DNA of 64,000 bases from JAJZGK01 sp035538795 (GCA_035538795.1 DATLJS010000020.1:446390-510389); one strand, 5' to 3'; numbered from the stretch's first letter, positions 8,027 through 17,011 are shown. The notes: a model not told the origin generated them from the letters alone. Made by a program: numbers and translations.

Positions 8027-9321
8027 CCGGGACCGTCTTCCCCCTTCCCGAAGGCACCCACACCGTCGTCCTGGGGGTTGGCGACGTCAACGGCGTGATG
8101 CGCGGCAAGCGCATTCCCGCCAGCCACTGGCAAGCCACCTGCGAGGACGGCAACGCCATCATCGCCGCCCTGTTCGCCATGGATATGACCAGCGACATCT
8201 GGGACACGCCCTATTGCAGCTTCGACAACGGCTATGTCGACATGCACATTTTCCCGTTGGGTTCTCCGGCGGCAGTGCCCTACGAACCCGGCGTCGCCAT
8301 CGCCCTGGCCCGCGCCGAGGGATTGGATCACCAGCCGGTGCCCATCGACCCCCGCGGCGCCTTGCTGGCGCAAGTGGAACGGGCTAAAGGCCTGGGGCTG
8401 GACGTTCAGGTCGGCGCCGAACTGGAATTCTATCTGCTGGACCCGCAAACCAAGCGGCCGCGAGATCACGGCATTTCGGTCTACGGCATCAATCGCTCGA
8501 CCCAGATGGAGCATGTTATCGGCCCCATCCGCAACCATCTGAACGCCATGGGCGTTCCCATCGAGCAATCGAATCCGGAATACGCTCCCGGCCAGGTGGA
8601 AGTGAACATCCGCTATGCCGACGCCCTGACCAGCGCCGACCGCGTGGTGCTGTTCCGCACCGCGGTCAAAGAAATCGCCGCCCGCGAAGGCTATCTGGCC
8701 ACCTTCATGGCCAAACCTTTCATTGACCAGTCGGGCAGCGGCTTCCACACCCATTATTCGCTGTGGAAGGACGGGCGGAACCTGTTCGCCGACCGTGGAA
8801 AACTCTCCGAGACCGGCCTGTCGTTCCTGGCCGGATTGCAGAAGCGGATGGCCGAAACATCGCTGGCCGGCTCGATCACCCCCAACGCCTATCGCCGACG
8901 ACGCCCTTACAGCTTCTGCCCCGTCAACGCCAGTTGGGGCGTGGACAACCGCACCGTCGCCTTGCGCATCATTGAGGGCAAGGACAGTCAGGTCCGGGTG
9001 GAAAAACGCGACGGCGCCGCCGACTGCAACCCCTATTACCTGCTGGCCGCCGACATCGCCGCCGGTCTGGACGGCATCGAACAAGGCTTGCTGCCGCAGG
9101 GCCCGCCGGTGACCGGCAACGCTTACGAAACGCCGGGCATCGCCCCCTTGCCCACCGACATCCGCGCCGCCGCCGACTTGGCCCGTTCCTCCGCCTTCCT
9201 GGAAAAAGTGTTGGGCCGCGACCGCCTGTCGATCCTGCTCAAACAGGCCGAGCGGGAAATCGAGTTCGTGGAAAATCAGGTCACGCCGGTCGAGACCGAA
9301 CGCTACTTGCTGAATTTCTGA
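8023..9321 (+). CDS. Glutamine-synthetase-like gamma-glutamyl ligase
   Basis: A 432-residue member of the glutamine synthetase fold: an N-terminal beta-grasp region and a catalytic barrel with VGAELEFYLLD (about 130-140), GSGFHTHYSLWKDG (about 239-252) and NRTVALRI/VEKRDGAADCNPY (about 310-340). It resembles gamma-glutamyl-polyamine or gamma-glutamyl-methylamide synthetases rather than housekeeping GlnA, because the adenylylation tyrosine region is not conserved. The reaction would be ATP-dependent attachment of glutamate to an amine. AAAGGAGG precedes the ATG, which overlaps the cupin stop. Its place beside a permease and an omega-aminotransferase parallels puu-type amine catabolism. Confidence 0.8.
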   Translation: MTGTVFPLPEGTHTVVLGVGDVNGVMRGKRIPASHWQATCEDGNAIIAALFAMDMTSDIWDTPYCSFDNGYVDMHIFPLGSPAAVPYEPGVAIALARAEGLDHQPVPIDPRGALLAQVERAKGLGLDVQVGAELEFYLLDPQTKRPRDHGISVYGINRSTQMEHVIGPIRNHLNAMGVPIEQSNPEYAPGQVEVNIRYADALTSADRVVLFRTAVKEIAAREGYLATFMAKPFIDQSGSGFHTHYSLWKDGRNLFADRGKLSETGLSFLAGLQKRMAETSLAGSITPNAYRRRRPYSFCPVNASWGVDNRTVALRIIEGKDSQVRVEKRDGAADCNPYYLLAADIAAGLDGIEQGLLPQGPPVTGNAYETPGIAPLPTDIRAAADLARSSAFLEKVLGRDRLSILLKQAEREIEFVENQVTPVETERYLLNF

Positions 9322-9329
9322 AGACGCGA

Positions 9330-9360
9330 AAGGCCGGTCCCCTCCCGAACCGGCCCTTCT
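9330..9360. terminator. Hairpin between convergent operons
   Basis: A 7-bp GC stem (9332-9338 with 9349-9355) lies between the ligase stop and the ferredoxin stop on the other strand. It is pyrimidine-rich downstream and may serve both directions. Confidence 0.55.
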
Positions 9361-9371
9361 CCCCCCTCTTT

Positions 9372-9656
9372 CTAAAGCTCTATCGTCACATCGCTTGCCG
9401 GCCGCACGCAGCACAGCAGCACATGGCCGTCCTCTGGCGCATGAAAGGGCTCGTCGGCATAGACGACCTCTCCTTCCGTCAACCTGACCTTGCAGGCTCC
9501 GCAGCTTCCCGTGCGACAGCCATAGGCCGGCGACAGATTCTGTTCCTCGGCGAATTCCAGCAAATTGGGAAAGCCGTCGTTCCAAACGGCGCCCCCTCCC
9601 GATCGGCTGAACCGTACCAGCGGTTTGGGATCAGTCTTTGCGGCTGAGTCGGACAT
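9372..9656 (-). CDS. Plant-type 2Fe-2S ferredoxin
   Basis: A 94-residue small iron-sulfur protein with the cluster pattern C-x4-C-x2-C (CRTGSCGAC) and a distal cysteine near LLCCVRP. It resembles the ferredoxin domain that ends phthalate-dioxygenase-type reductases. Its ATG lies within the 3' end of the P450 gene (26-bp overlap in another frame), so the two are co-translated; it is very likely the electron donor to that P450. No dedicated ferredoxin reductase gene is present. Confidence 0.88.
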   Translation of the reverse strand: MSDSAAKTDPKPLVRFSRSGGGAVWNDGFPNLLEFAEEQNLSPAYGCRTGSCGACKVRLTEGEVVYADEPFHAPEDGHVLLCCVRPASDVTIEL

Positions 9657-11739
9657 TGAGCTTTTCCAAACCGTTGACGAAATTGGAATTGACGAAAACC
9701 GGCGGGCCGGCCACCTCGATCTTCAGATTCCGGGCCAGGATTTCCTCAAGCAGGATGCCTATTTCCAGCCGGGCCAAAGCCGCGCCGATACAATTGTGGA
9801 CGCCGCCGCCGCCATAGGCCACATGCCCCGGCGCGCGCGAACGGCCAATGTCGAAGCGCAGCGGATTGGTGAAACGGCTTTCGTCGAAATTGGCGCTGGC
9901 ATACCAGATCACCACCCGATCGCCCTCGGCGATATAGGTGCCGTCCAGATAGGTGTCCCTCGTCGCCGTGCGACGGAAATACAGGACCGGCGACGAAAAA
10001 CGCACGCTTTCCTCCACCGCCCCGTCCAGCAGCGAGGGATCGCGCCGCACCCGTTCGAACTGATCGGGAAAGGCCGCCAATTGCAACGCCAGATGGGAAA
10101 TGGCCGAGCGCGTCGTTTCGTTGCCGCCCAGCACCAGCAGGCGGAAGAAACTGGTGAACTCGTGATCGGTCAGACGCTCACCACCGACCTCCACCGTCAC
10201 CAGCCGCGACACCAGGTCGTCCTTGGGCTCGGCCCGCCGACGTTCCCCCAGGTTGCGGGCGTATTCGGCCATGCCGTGGGCGGCCGGATTGCCGAAGGGC
10301 AACAGGCGCAAAGGCGTGCGGTTGCCATAGGCCGTCTCGTCCAAGGGCGGTCGTGACGAAGTGCTCGCCACCAGTTGATCCGACAGCTCGATCATGTAGC
10401 CGTGATCTTCGGGCGGCAGGCCCAAAATGTCGCTGATGACGCTGATGGGAATGGGCTTGGCGATGGCCTCGACCCAATCGCCGCCGCCCTTGGTCAGCAG
10501 ACCGTCCAACAGGGCGCCGGCATGCTTGCGGATGATGGGGGCGTAGTCGCGGATCGCCTTGGGGGTGAAGAAAGGATTCACCAACTGGCGCAGCCGGGTA
10601 TGGTCGGGCGGATCCATGTCGATCATCGAAGCCCGTGCCGCCAGGGCGTCGGCGTCGATGTTATGGATGTGCACGTGCCCTTTGGCCGAACTGAAAACGG
10701 CCGGATCGCGGGAAACCGCAGTCAGTTCATCGATGCGCCCCACCGACCAGAAACCGTCCTTGGCGTCGCCGCCGACGGCGTTCCAGGCCAGACCCGGCTG
10801 GCGGCGCAAAAGCGCGAAGGCCTGATGGGGAATGCCCTGGTCGTAAAGATCGGGATCGGCCAGATCGTAGAGGAAGGGCACGCGCCAAGCCCGGCGGCGA
10901 AGAAAATCCACCAGATCGGCGGCCACCAGTTCGGGACGTTCCCAATGGGGGGCATGGCCGGTCCTGGCATAGGCGCGCAATTCGGCATCGGCCAATTCCC
11001 GAAGCAGCACTTGCTGGTCGTCGCGGGAAAACACGGCGTCCTGTTCGCCCCAGATCAGCAATGTCGGCGCCCGCACCGCCGCAAGGGAAACATCCTCTCG
11101 TCCGTCCAACAGGTCGTCCAATACCCGACGCCAGACATGCAGCGGCACCTGCGCCGATTCGCCGATCACCGCATCCAGAAACGGCTCCGGCAATGGCGAG
11201 GCGACGGTACCGGTTTGGAAATCGCGGATGAAGTCACGGTCGGGCGCCTGTTCCAGCGCATCCAGCGCCTGCTTCAGTTCGAGCAAACCGGCATTGGCCG
11301 AAGCTCCAGCGGCGGCGCCGATCAACACCAACCCGGCCACCCGTTCAGGAAAATCCGCCGCGATGCGCTGGGCCGTCAGGGTTCCCAGGGAATGGCCGAC
11401 CACCACCACCGGCCGGCGGATGCCGAGATGATCCAGCAATGCCGCCGCGTCCTTGGCAAAATCCCGGCGACGATGGCTGGACAGACTTTTGGCCGAGGCG
11501 CCATGGCCGCGCTGGTCCGGCACGACCAGCCGCACGTGCGGCGGCAATTGCTCGATCAGACGGCTGAACGACAGGCTGGAATCGGTATAACCGTGCAGCA
11601 ACAGCAACACAGGGCCGTCTTCGGGGCCAACGATGCCGTACCGCAAAGCCGGATTTCCCGGCTGATCAGGCAGAATGAAGCTGTGAAAGGCGAGACCGGC
11701 GCTGTCGTCCGGCTGATGCGTGCTGCGATCCAACCCCAT
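9631..11739 (-). CDS. Alpha/beta-hydrolase-cytochrome P450 fusion protein
   Basis: A 702-residue protein with two complete-looking domains. Residues 20-285 are an alpha/beta-hydrolase: S117 in GHSLG, D234 in WGEQDAVF, H262 in TGHAPHW. Residues 290-702 are a bacterial class I P450: I-helix LGGNETT (537-543), ExxR at E577-R580, and the heme loop YGGGGVHNCIGAA with C650, where tyrosine replaces the usual phenylalanine. ATG at 11739 has AGGAACAG upstream. The two activities could hydroxylate a substrate and hydrolyse an ester or amide bond of the same compound. The overlapping ferredoxin gene supplies the redox partner. The substrate is unknown; it converges on the permease-ligase operon. Confidence 0.88.
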   Translation of the reverse strand: MGLDRSTHQPDDSAGLAFHSFILPDQPGNPALRYGIVGPEDGPVLLLLHGYTDSSLSFSRLIEQLPPHVRLVVPDQRGHGASAKSLSSHRRRDFAKDAAALLDHLGIRRPVVVVGHSLGTLTAQRIAADFPERVAGLVLIGAAAGASANAGLLELKQALDALEQAPDRDFIRDFQTGTVASPLPEPFLDAVIGESAQVPLHVWRRVLDDLLDGREDVSLAAVRAPTLLIWGEQDAVFSRDDQQVLLRELADAELRAYARTGHAPHWERPELVAADLVDFLRRRAWRVPFLYDLADPDLYDQGIPHQAFALLRRQPGLAWNAVGGDAKDGFWSVGRIDELTAVSRDPAVFSSAKGHVHIHNIDADALAARASMIDMDPPDHTRLRQLVNPFFTPKAIRDYAPIIRKHAGALLDGLLTKGGGDWVEAIAKPIPISVISDILGLPPEDHGYMIELSDQLVASTSSRPPLDETAYGNRTPLRLLPFGNPAAHGMAEYARNLGERRRAEPKDDLVSRLVTVEVGGERLTDHEFTSFFRLLVLGGNETTRSAISHLALQLAAFPDQFERVRRDPSLLDGAVEESVRFSSPVLYFRRTATRDTYLDGTYIAEGDRVVIWYASANFDESRFTNPLRFDIGRSRAPGHVAYGGGGVHNCIGAALARLEIGILLEEILARNLKIEVAGPPVFVNSNFVNGLEKLNVRLSRKD

Positions 11740-11825
11740 GATCTGTTCCTGTCCTGAAGACTGAGGCAAGCGACGGCCGTCCCTTCGGCCGCCATCAACA
11801 GAAGCATATCGCTGATTCTTGTTGT

Positions 11826-11860
11826 TAGTCTACTTTATTTGTGGATTTAATAGAATAAAG
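11826..11860 (+). promoter_or_regulatory. Candidate operator/promoter between the P450 and sulfhydrylase genes
   Basis: TAGTCTACTTTATTTG at 11826-11841 is followed by TTTAATAGAATAAAG at 11846-11860. The GTCTA and TAGAATAA elements recur at other sulfur-related promoters in the window. The site lies in the 157-bp gap between the divergent P450 and sulfhydrylase genes and could serve both. Confidence 0.4.
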
Positions 11861-11896
11861 CACAGCCGCTTATCGGCAAACAGCCGGAGACACCAG

Positions 11897-13249
11897 ATGA
11901 CCAAAGCTCCTCGCCTTCATCCGCAAACCCTGGCCCTGCATGGCGGTTCCTATCGAGCCGATCCCGCGACCGGCTCGGTGGCGGTGCCGATCTATCAGAG
12001 CACGTCGTTCCAGTTCCAAGACAGCGACCACGCCGCCCGGCTGTTCAATCTGGAAGAGGACGGCTTCGTCTATACCCGCACCCGCAACCCGACCCTGGAT
12101 ATCCTGGAGCAGCGGCTGACCGAGCTGGAAGGCGGCAAGGCCGCCCTGGCGGTGTCCTCGGGTCAAGCCGCCAGCGCTTTCGCCGTGTTGAATCTGGCTT
12201 CGGCTGGAGACAACGTCGTCACCTCGACCGATCTGTACGGCGGCACCTGGAATCTGTTCGCCAACACCCTGAAGCAGGTCGGCGTCGAAGTCCGTTTCGT
12301 CGATCCCGCCGATCCCGAAGCCTTTCGCCGCGCCACCGACGATAAAACCCGCGCCTATTACGCCGAAACCCTGGCCAATCCCAAGCTTCAGGTGTTTCCC
12401 ATCGCCGAAGTGGCGACCATCGGCCGTTCTTTGGGCGTACCGCTGATTCTTGACAACACCGCCGCTCCATTGCTGGCCCGCCCGTTCGAACACGGCGCCG
12501 CCGTCGTCGTCTATTCGGCCACGAAATATATCGGCGGCCACGGCACCAGCATTGGCGGCATCATCATCGACGGCGGCACCTTTCCATGGGAAGACCATGC
12601 AGCCCGCCATTCCCTACTGACCCAGCCGGACGCCAGTTATCATGGCGCCGTCTGGACCGACGTCGCCAAGCCCTACGGCAACATCGCCTATGCCATCCGC
12701 GCCCGCACCCGGCTGATCCGCGACATCGGCGCCGTGCAATCGCCGTTCAACGCCTTCCAGATCATCCAGGGGGTGGAAACCTTGCCGCTGCGCATCGCCC
12801 AACACAGCCGCAACGCCCAGATCGTCGCCGATTATCTGTCGCGCCATCCGCAAGTGACCCGCGTCATTCATCCGTCCCAGCAGCGAGGCGAGGCCAAGCG
12901 CCGGGCCGACCATTATTTGACCGGGGGATATGGCGGTCTGGTCGGCTTCGAGCTGAAGGGCGGAGCGGCCGCCGGCCGCATCTTCATCGACGGTCTGCAA
13001 GTGTTCTATCACCTGGCCAACATCGGCGACGCCCGCTCTTTGGCCATTCACCCCGCCAGCACCACCCACTCTCAGCTTTCGCCCCAGGACCAGATCGTCA
13101 GCGGCGTCACCCCCGGGTATGTGCGCCTGTCGGTGGGATTGGAACATCCCGACGACATCCTGGCCGATTTGGATCAAGCGCTGAACCGGGTCAAGGCAGC
13201 CACCCCGCCCCTGTTGCACCGCCTGCTCAACCGCCTGCGCGCCGCTTGA
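11897..13249 (+). CDS. O-acetylhomoserine sulfhydrylase paralogue
   Basis: A 450-residue Cys/Met PLP enzyme with the family insert (about 225-260) and PLP lysine K210 in VYSATKYIGGHGTS. It is clearly homologous to the enzyme at 5063-6373 along its whole length but diverged. The ATG at 11897, with CCGGAGA upstream, gives a start matching the family; upstream in-frame codons lack a ribosome site. It would make homocysteine or methionine from O-acetylhomoserine and a reduced sulfur donor. The next gene is an oxygenase, so it may fix sulfide or a thiol released by that enzyme. Confidence 0.87.
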   Translation: MTKAPRLHPQTLALHGGSYRADPATGSVAVPIYQSTSFQFQDSDHAARLFNLEEDGFVYTRTRNPTLDILEQRLTELEGGKAALAVSSGQAASAFAVLNLASAGDNVVTSTDLYGGTWNLFANTLKQVGVEVRFVDPADPEAFRRATDDKTRAYYAETLANPKLQVFPIAEVATIGRSLGVPLILDNTAAPLLARPFEHGAAVVVYSATKYIGGHGTSIGGIIIDGGTFPWEDHAARHSLLTQPDASYHGAVWTDVAKPYGNIAYAIRARTRLIRDIGAVQSPFNAFQIIQGVETLPLRIAQHSRNAQIVADYLSRHPQVTRVIHPSQQRGEAKRRADHYLTGGYGGLVGFELKGGAAAGRIFIDGLQVFYHLANIGDARSLAIHPASTTHSQLSPQDQIVSGVTPGYVRLSVGLEHPDDILADLDQALNRVKAATPPLLHRLLNRLRAA

Positions 13250-13273
13250 AATCTCATTGGAAAGGCCTCTCTC

Positions 13274-14308
13274 ATGATCAGCCAAGCTTTCGCTCCCATC
13301 GCCGGACTGCCGGTTCTCGATCTTGGACGCTTCACCGGCGACGGCGGCGAACGGGAACGTTTCCTCGTGGACCTGCGGGACACCGCCCGCAACATCGGCT
13401 TCTTCTATCTGAAAGGCCACGGCGTCGACGACGATCTGGCCGAGCGGGTATTCGCCCTGTCGCGGCAGTTCTTCGACCTGCCGATCCGGGAAAAGCTGGC
13501 CATCGAAATGGCCAATTCCCCGCACTTTCGGGGCTATACCCCACCCGGCAAGGAATATACCCGCGGCAGCCCCGATTGGCGCGAAGAACTGGACATCGGC
13601 CTTGAGGTTCCCGCCGCCGAATTGTCCGCCGACGATCCTCCCTGGCGCCGCCTGCAAGGGCCGAATCAGTGGCCCGTCTCGGTGCCGGAATTGAAGCCCG
13701 TCCTACTGGAATGGCAGGCCGAGGTGATCCGCGTCTCCACCACTCTGCTAAAGGCCTTCTCCTTGGCCTTGGGGCAAGCCGAGAACGCCTTCGAGGGCGT
13801 CTATGACGGAGCCTCGAACCAGCTTCTCAAGACCATTCTCTATCCCAGCCGCGACCGGACCGCCGACGATCAGGGATGCGGCCCCCACAAGGACGGCGGC
13901 TTCATCACCCTGGTCCGACAGCATCGAGTGGGCGGCCTACAGGTGCAGGGCGAAAACGGCTGGATCGACGCCCCGCCGATTCCCGGCACCTTCGTCGTCA
14001 ATATCGGCGAACTGCTGGAACTGGCCTCGAACGGCTATCTGCGCGCCAATGTCCACCGCGTGGTCACTCCGCCCGCCGGCATCGACCGTCAATCCCTGGC
14101 CTTCTTCCTGGGCGCCCATCCCGACGCGGTGATCCCCCAACTGTCCCTGCCGCCCCATCTGGCCGCCGCCGCCCGAGGCGTCGAACAGGACCCCGACAAC
14201 CCGCTGTTCCGCGACGTCGGCCTGAATATCTTGAAAAGCCGTCTGCGTTCCCATCCCGACGTGGCGAAACGCCACTACGCCGACCTGCTGGCCCAAGGCG
14301 TCGTCTAG
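13274..14308 (+). CDS. Isopenicillin-N-synthase-like 2-oxoglutarate/Fe(II) oxygenase
   Basis: A 344-residue DIOX/IPNS-type oxygenase. The N-terminal cap carries NIGFFYLKGHGV (about 39-50). The jelly-roll core has the H-x-D iron ligands in GPHKDGGF (about 204-211), the distal histidine in ANVHRVV (about 259-265), and the arginine region IDRQSLAFF after it. It starts 24 bp after the sulfhydrylase with GGAAAGG upstream, so the two form an operon. Family members oxidise or cyclise diverse small molecules; here it could release sulfur or an aldehyde from an organosulfur compound. Substrate unknown. Confidence 0.83.
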   Translation: MISQAFAPIAGLPVLDLGRFTGDGGERERFLVDLRDTARNIGFFYLKGHGVDDDLAERVFALSRQFFDLPIREKLAIEMANSPHFRGYTPPGKEYTRGSPDWREELDIGLEVPAAELSADDPPWRRLQGPNQWPVSVPELKPVLLEWQAEVIRVSTTLLKAFSLALGQAENAFEGVYDGASNQLLKTILYPSRDRTADDQGCGPHKDGGFITLVRQHRVGGLQVQGENGWIDAPPIPGTFVVNIGELLELASNGYLRANVHRVVTPPAGIDRQSLAFFLGAHPDAVIPQLSLPPHLAAAARGVEQDPDNPLFRDVGLNILKSRLRSHPDVAKRHYADLLAQGVV

Positions 14309-14318
14309 GAGCGCGAGC

Positions 14319-14350
14319 GAAGGAGGCATGGCCGAAACCGTGCCTCCAAC
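14319..14350 (+). terminator. Possible weak terminator after the oxygenase
   Basis: GGAGGCA and TGCCTCC form a 7-bp stem, extended by CGG/CCG-type pairs, just after the oxygenase stop. No T run follows, so this is tentative. Confidence 0.3.
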
Positions 14351-14434
14351 GCCCGCACCAGGGAAGGACTGAGTCAACTGGATTGCTGCGGCAAAGACAT
14401 TATATCTAACACGTCGAAAACGACTGACGTGCCC

Positions 14435-15079
14435 ATGACAGACCGCCGCTTCCTGACCGCCGAATTCGTCCTGCTGTTCGTGCTTGGGCCGATCGGTCTT
14501 TATTTCTTCGCCACGACCCGCGGCATGATATACGCCGTCCTGCTGGCCACCGCCGCCTATGTGACCGTGCAAACCGTCCGCAGACCGGATTTTTCATGGT
14601 CCGAACTATGGCACGGCAACGGCTGGCCCCCGGCCGAGCGCAACCGCGCCGTTTTTCTTTTTCTGCTGTGCGCCGCCGCCCTAACCGCCTTTACCCTGGT
14701 CGTCGTGCCTCAGCGCCTTTTCGAATTCCCCGTACACCGCACCGGCTTGTGGGCGCTGGTGATGCTGCTTTACCCGATCCTGTCCGTCGTGCCTCAGGAG
14801 ATGATTTTCCGCAGCTTCTTCATGACCCGCTATGAAAATCTTTTCCCCAGCCGCGTAACGTTGATCGTACTGAGCGGCCTGTGTTTCGGCTTGTCGCACC
14901 TGATCTTGAACAACTGGATCGCCCCGACCTTCACCATGCTCGGCGGCATGATCTTCGCCCACAGCTTCACTCGTCACCGTTCGCTGAAATGGGCAACGAT
15001 CGAACACGCCCTTTACGGCTGCTTCGTCTTTACCGTCGGCATCGGCTGGTTCTTTTTCACGGGCAACGCTCGCCCCTGA
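14435..15079 (+). CDS. CPBP-family intramembrane (CAAX-like) protease
   Basis: A 214-residue membrane protein with about six hydrophobic helices. It carries the glutamic-protease signature: a PQEMIFR motif (EExxxR type with the first Glu as Gln), FGLSHL, and a C-terminal histidine in IEHALYG. CPBP proteins cleave prenylated or other membrane peptides or act in membrane processing and self-immunity. ATG at 14435 is preferred to the GTG two codons earlier. It is alone on its strand and unlinked in function to its neighbours as far as can be seen. The Gln for the first Glu leaves activity uncertain. Confidence 0.78.
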   Translation: MTDRRFLTAEFVLLFVLGPIGLYFFATTRGMIYAVLLATAAYVTVQTVRRPDFSWSELWHGNGWPPAERNRAVFLFLLCAAALTAFTLVVVPQRLFEFPVHRTGLWALVMLLYPILSVVPQEMIFRSFFMTRYENLFPSRVTLIVLSGLCFGLSHLILNNWIAPTFTMLGGMIFAHSFTRHRSLKWATIEHALYGCFVFTVGIGWFFFTGNARP

Positions 15080-15253
15080 TTTGGCCGCGTCCCTGCCTGT
15101 TTTCATCATAAATTCACTGCGCCCGGCCCCGGCCGGAGAAATTTGCAAACTATTTAGGGATATAGCTCAAAGCTGCGTGACGACTCCTGATAAAGGCGTA
15201 GGATGGAGTCACATTGCATCTCGCGATAAACCGCAAGCGAGGGAGCGCAGCTT

Positions 15254-17011
15254 ATGGACGTTATTGTCACCGACGTCGCGATCGTCGGAGCCGGGGGGGC
15301 CGGCCTACGGGCCGCAATCGCAGCCGCCGAGCAAGATCCGTCTCTCCATATTGCCCTGATTTCCAAAGTCTATCCCATGCGCAGCCATACGGTTGCCGCC
15401 GAAGGCGGGGCAGCCGGAGTGATCAAGGACAACGACAGCCTGGAGAATCATTTCAACGATACCGTGACCGGCGGCGACTGGCTGTCGGACCAAGATGCCG
15501 TTGAAATGTTCGTCAACACGGCCCCCAAGGAGCTTCTGCAGATGGAGCATTGGGGCTGTCCGTGGAGCCGCGAGGCCGACGGCAAGGTGGCCGTCCGCCC
15601 ATTCGGCGGCATGAAGGTCGAGCGCACATGGTACGCCGCCGACAAGACCGGCTTCCACATGCTGCACACCCTGTTCCAAACCTCGATGAAATATCCGTCG
15701 ATCAAACGCTTCGACGAGTATTACTCCACCGAACTGCTGGTCGAGGACGGCCGTTGCGTCGGCGTCGTGGCCATTGAAATGCGTTCGGGCAAGATGGTGG
15801 CCTTTCACGCCAAGGCGGTGATCATCGCCACCGGCGGAGCCGGACGCATCTTTCCCTTCACCACCAACGGCGCCGTCAAGACCGGCGACGGCATGGCGAT
15901 GGCTTTCCGTGCTGGCGTGCCGCTGAAAGATATGGAATTCGTTCAATATCATCCTACCGGTCTGCCCGGCACCGGCATCCTGATCACCGAGGGATCGCGC
16001 GGCGAGGGCGGCATCCTGGTCAACAAGGACGGCTATCGCTACCTCCAGGACTACAATCTGGGGCCGCCCGACCCCTGGCCGCGCAAGAAGGCCATGGAAC
16101 TGGGGCCGCGCGACCGTTTGAGCCAGGCCTTCTGGCATGAACAACAAAAAGGCCGCACCATCAAAACCGCTTATGGCGACGTGGTGCATCTGGACATCCG
16201 CCATCTCGGCGAAAAGAAAATCAACGAGCGCCTGCCGATGGTGCGGGAACTGGCATCGAGCTATATCGGCGTCGACCCGGTTTTCGAGCCGATTCCCGTT
16301 CGCCCGGTCGTGCATTACACCATGGGCGGCATCCATACCGACATCGATACCCGAACGCCCCTGCCCGGCCTGTTCGCCGCCGGCGAATGCGCATGCGTGT
16401 CGATCAACGGCGCCAACCGCCTGGGCTCCAACTCCCTGGCTGAAATCCTCGTTTTCGGCGCCCGCGCCGGGCGCGGCGCGGCGGCGTTCGCCAAAGCCAA
16501 CAAACCGGGGTCGGCATCCGCGGTCCAGCACGGCGCCGAGGCGGCGCAAGGACGGGTGCGCGAATTGTTCCTGCGCGCCGACGGCACCGAAACGGTTTCC
16601 GGCCTGCGCAAGGAAATGAACGACACCATGGAAAGCGGAGCCGGCATCTATCGCAGCGACGACACGCTGCGGGCGACCTGCGCCGTTCTGGCCGACCTGC
16701 GCGGCCGCTACCGCAAGGTTCGCCTGGAAGACCGCAGCAACGTCTTCAACACCGACCTGCTGCAAGCCTTGGAATTGGGAGCCATGCTGGACGTGGCCCA
16801 AGCCATGGCCCATTCGGCGCTGCTGCGTACCGAATCCCGCGGATCGCACCAGCGGCTGGATTATACGGCGCGCGACGACGCGGCTTTCCTCAAGCACAGT
16901 TTGGCGACCTTCGGCGGAGCCGAGCCCCCGGCCATCGGCTATAGCGACGTGGTCATCACCAAGTCGCAGCCAGCCGAACGTGTTTACGGCGGAGGAGCGG
17001 GCCATGAGTGA
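15254..17011 (+). CDS. frdA: Fumarate reductase flavoprotein subunit
   Basis: A 585-residue flavoprotein. The FAD-binding start is AIVGAGGAGLRAA (9-21), and the flavin-linking histidine is H45 in RSHTVAAEGGAAG, the same position as in E. coli FrdA. Active-site segments VVHYTMGGIHTD and GANRLGSNSLAE are intact. With FrdB, FrdC and FrdD it forms membrane-bound quinol:fumarate reductase, which reduces fumarate to succinate in anaerobic respiration. GAGGGAGCGCAG precedes the ATG. Its stop overlaps the frdB start. The two-small-anchor organisation favours the E. coli frd type over sdh. Confidence 0.93.
   Translation: MDVIVTDVAIVGAGGAGLRAAIAAAEQDPSLHIALISKVYPMRSHTVAAEGGAAGVIKDNDSLENHFNDTVTGGDWLSDQDAVEMFVNTAPKELLQMEHWGCPWSREADGKVAVRPFGGMKVERTWYAADKTGFHMLHTLFQTSMKYPSIKRFDEYYSTELLVEDGRCVGVVAIEMRSGKMVAFHAKAVIIATGGAGRIFPFTTNGAVKTGDGMAMAFRAGVPLKDMEFVQYHPTGLPGTGILITEGSRGEGGILVNKDGYRYLQDYNLGPPDPWPRKKAMELGPRDRLSQAFWHEQQKGRTIKTAYGDVVHLDIRHLGEKKINERLPMVRELASSYIGVDPVFEPIPVRPVVHYTMGGIHTDIDTRTPLPGLFAAGECACVSINGANRLGSNSLAEILVFGARAGRGAAAFAKANKPGSASAVQHGAEAAQGRVRELFLRADGTETVSGLRKEMNDTMESGAGIYRSDDTLRATCAVLADLRGRYRKVRLEDRSNVFNTDLLQALELGAMLDVAQAMAHSALLRTESRGSHQRLDYTARDDAAFLKHSLATFGGAEPPAIGYSDVVITKSQPAERVYGGGAGHE

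Noticed and set aside
8023..9321. Calling the ligase a housekeeping glutamine synthetase
   Set aside because: It lacks the adenylylation-site region of GlnA and lies in an amine/sulfur operon; a gamma-glutamyl ligase fits better.
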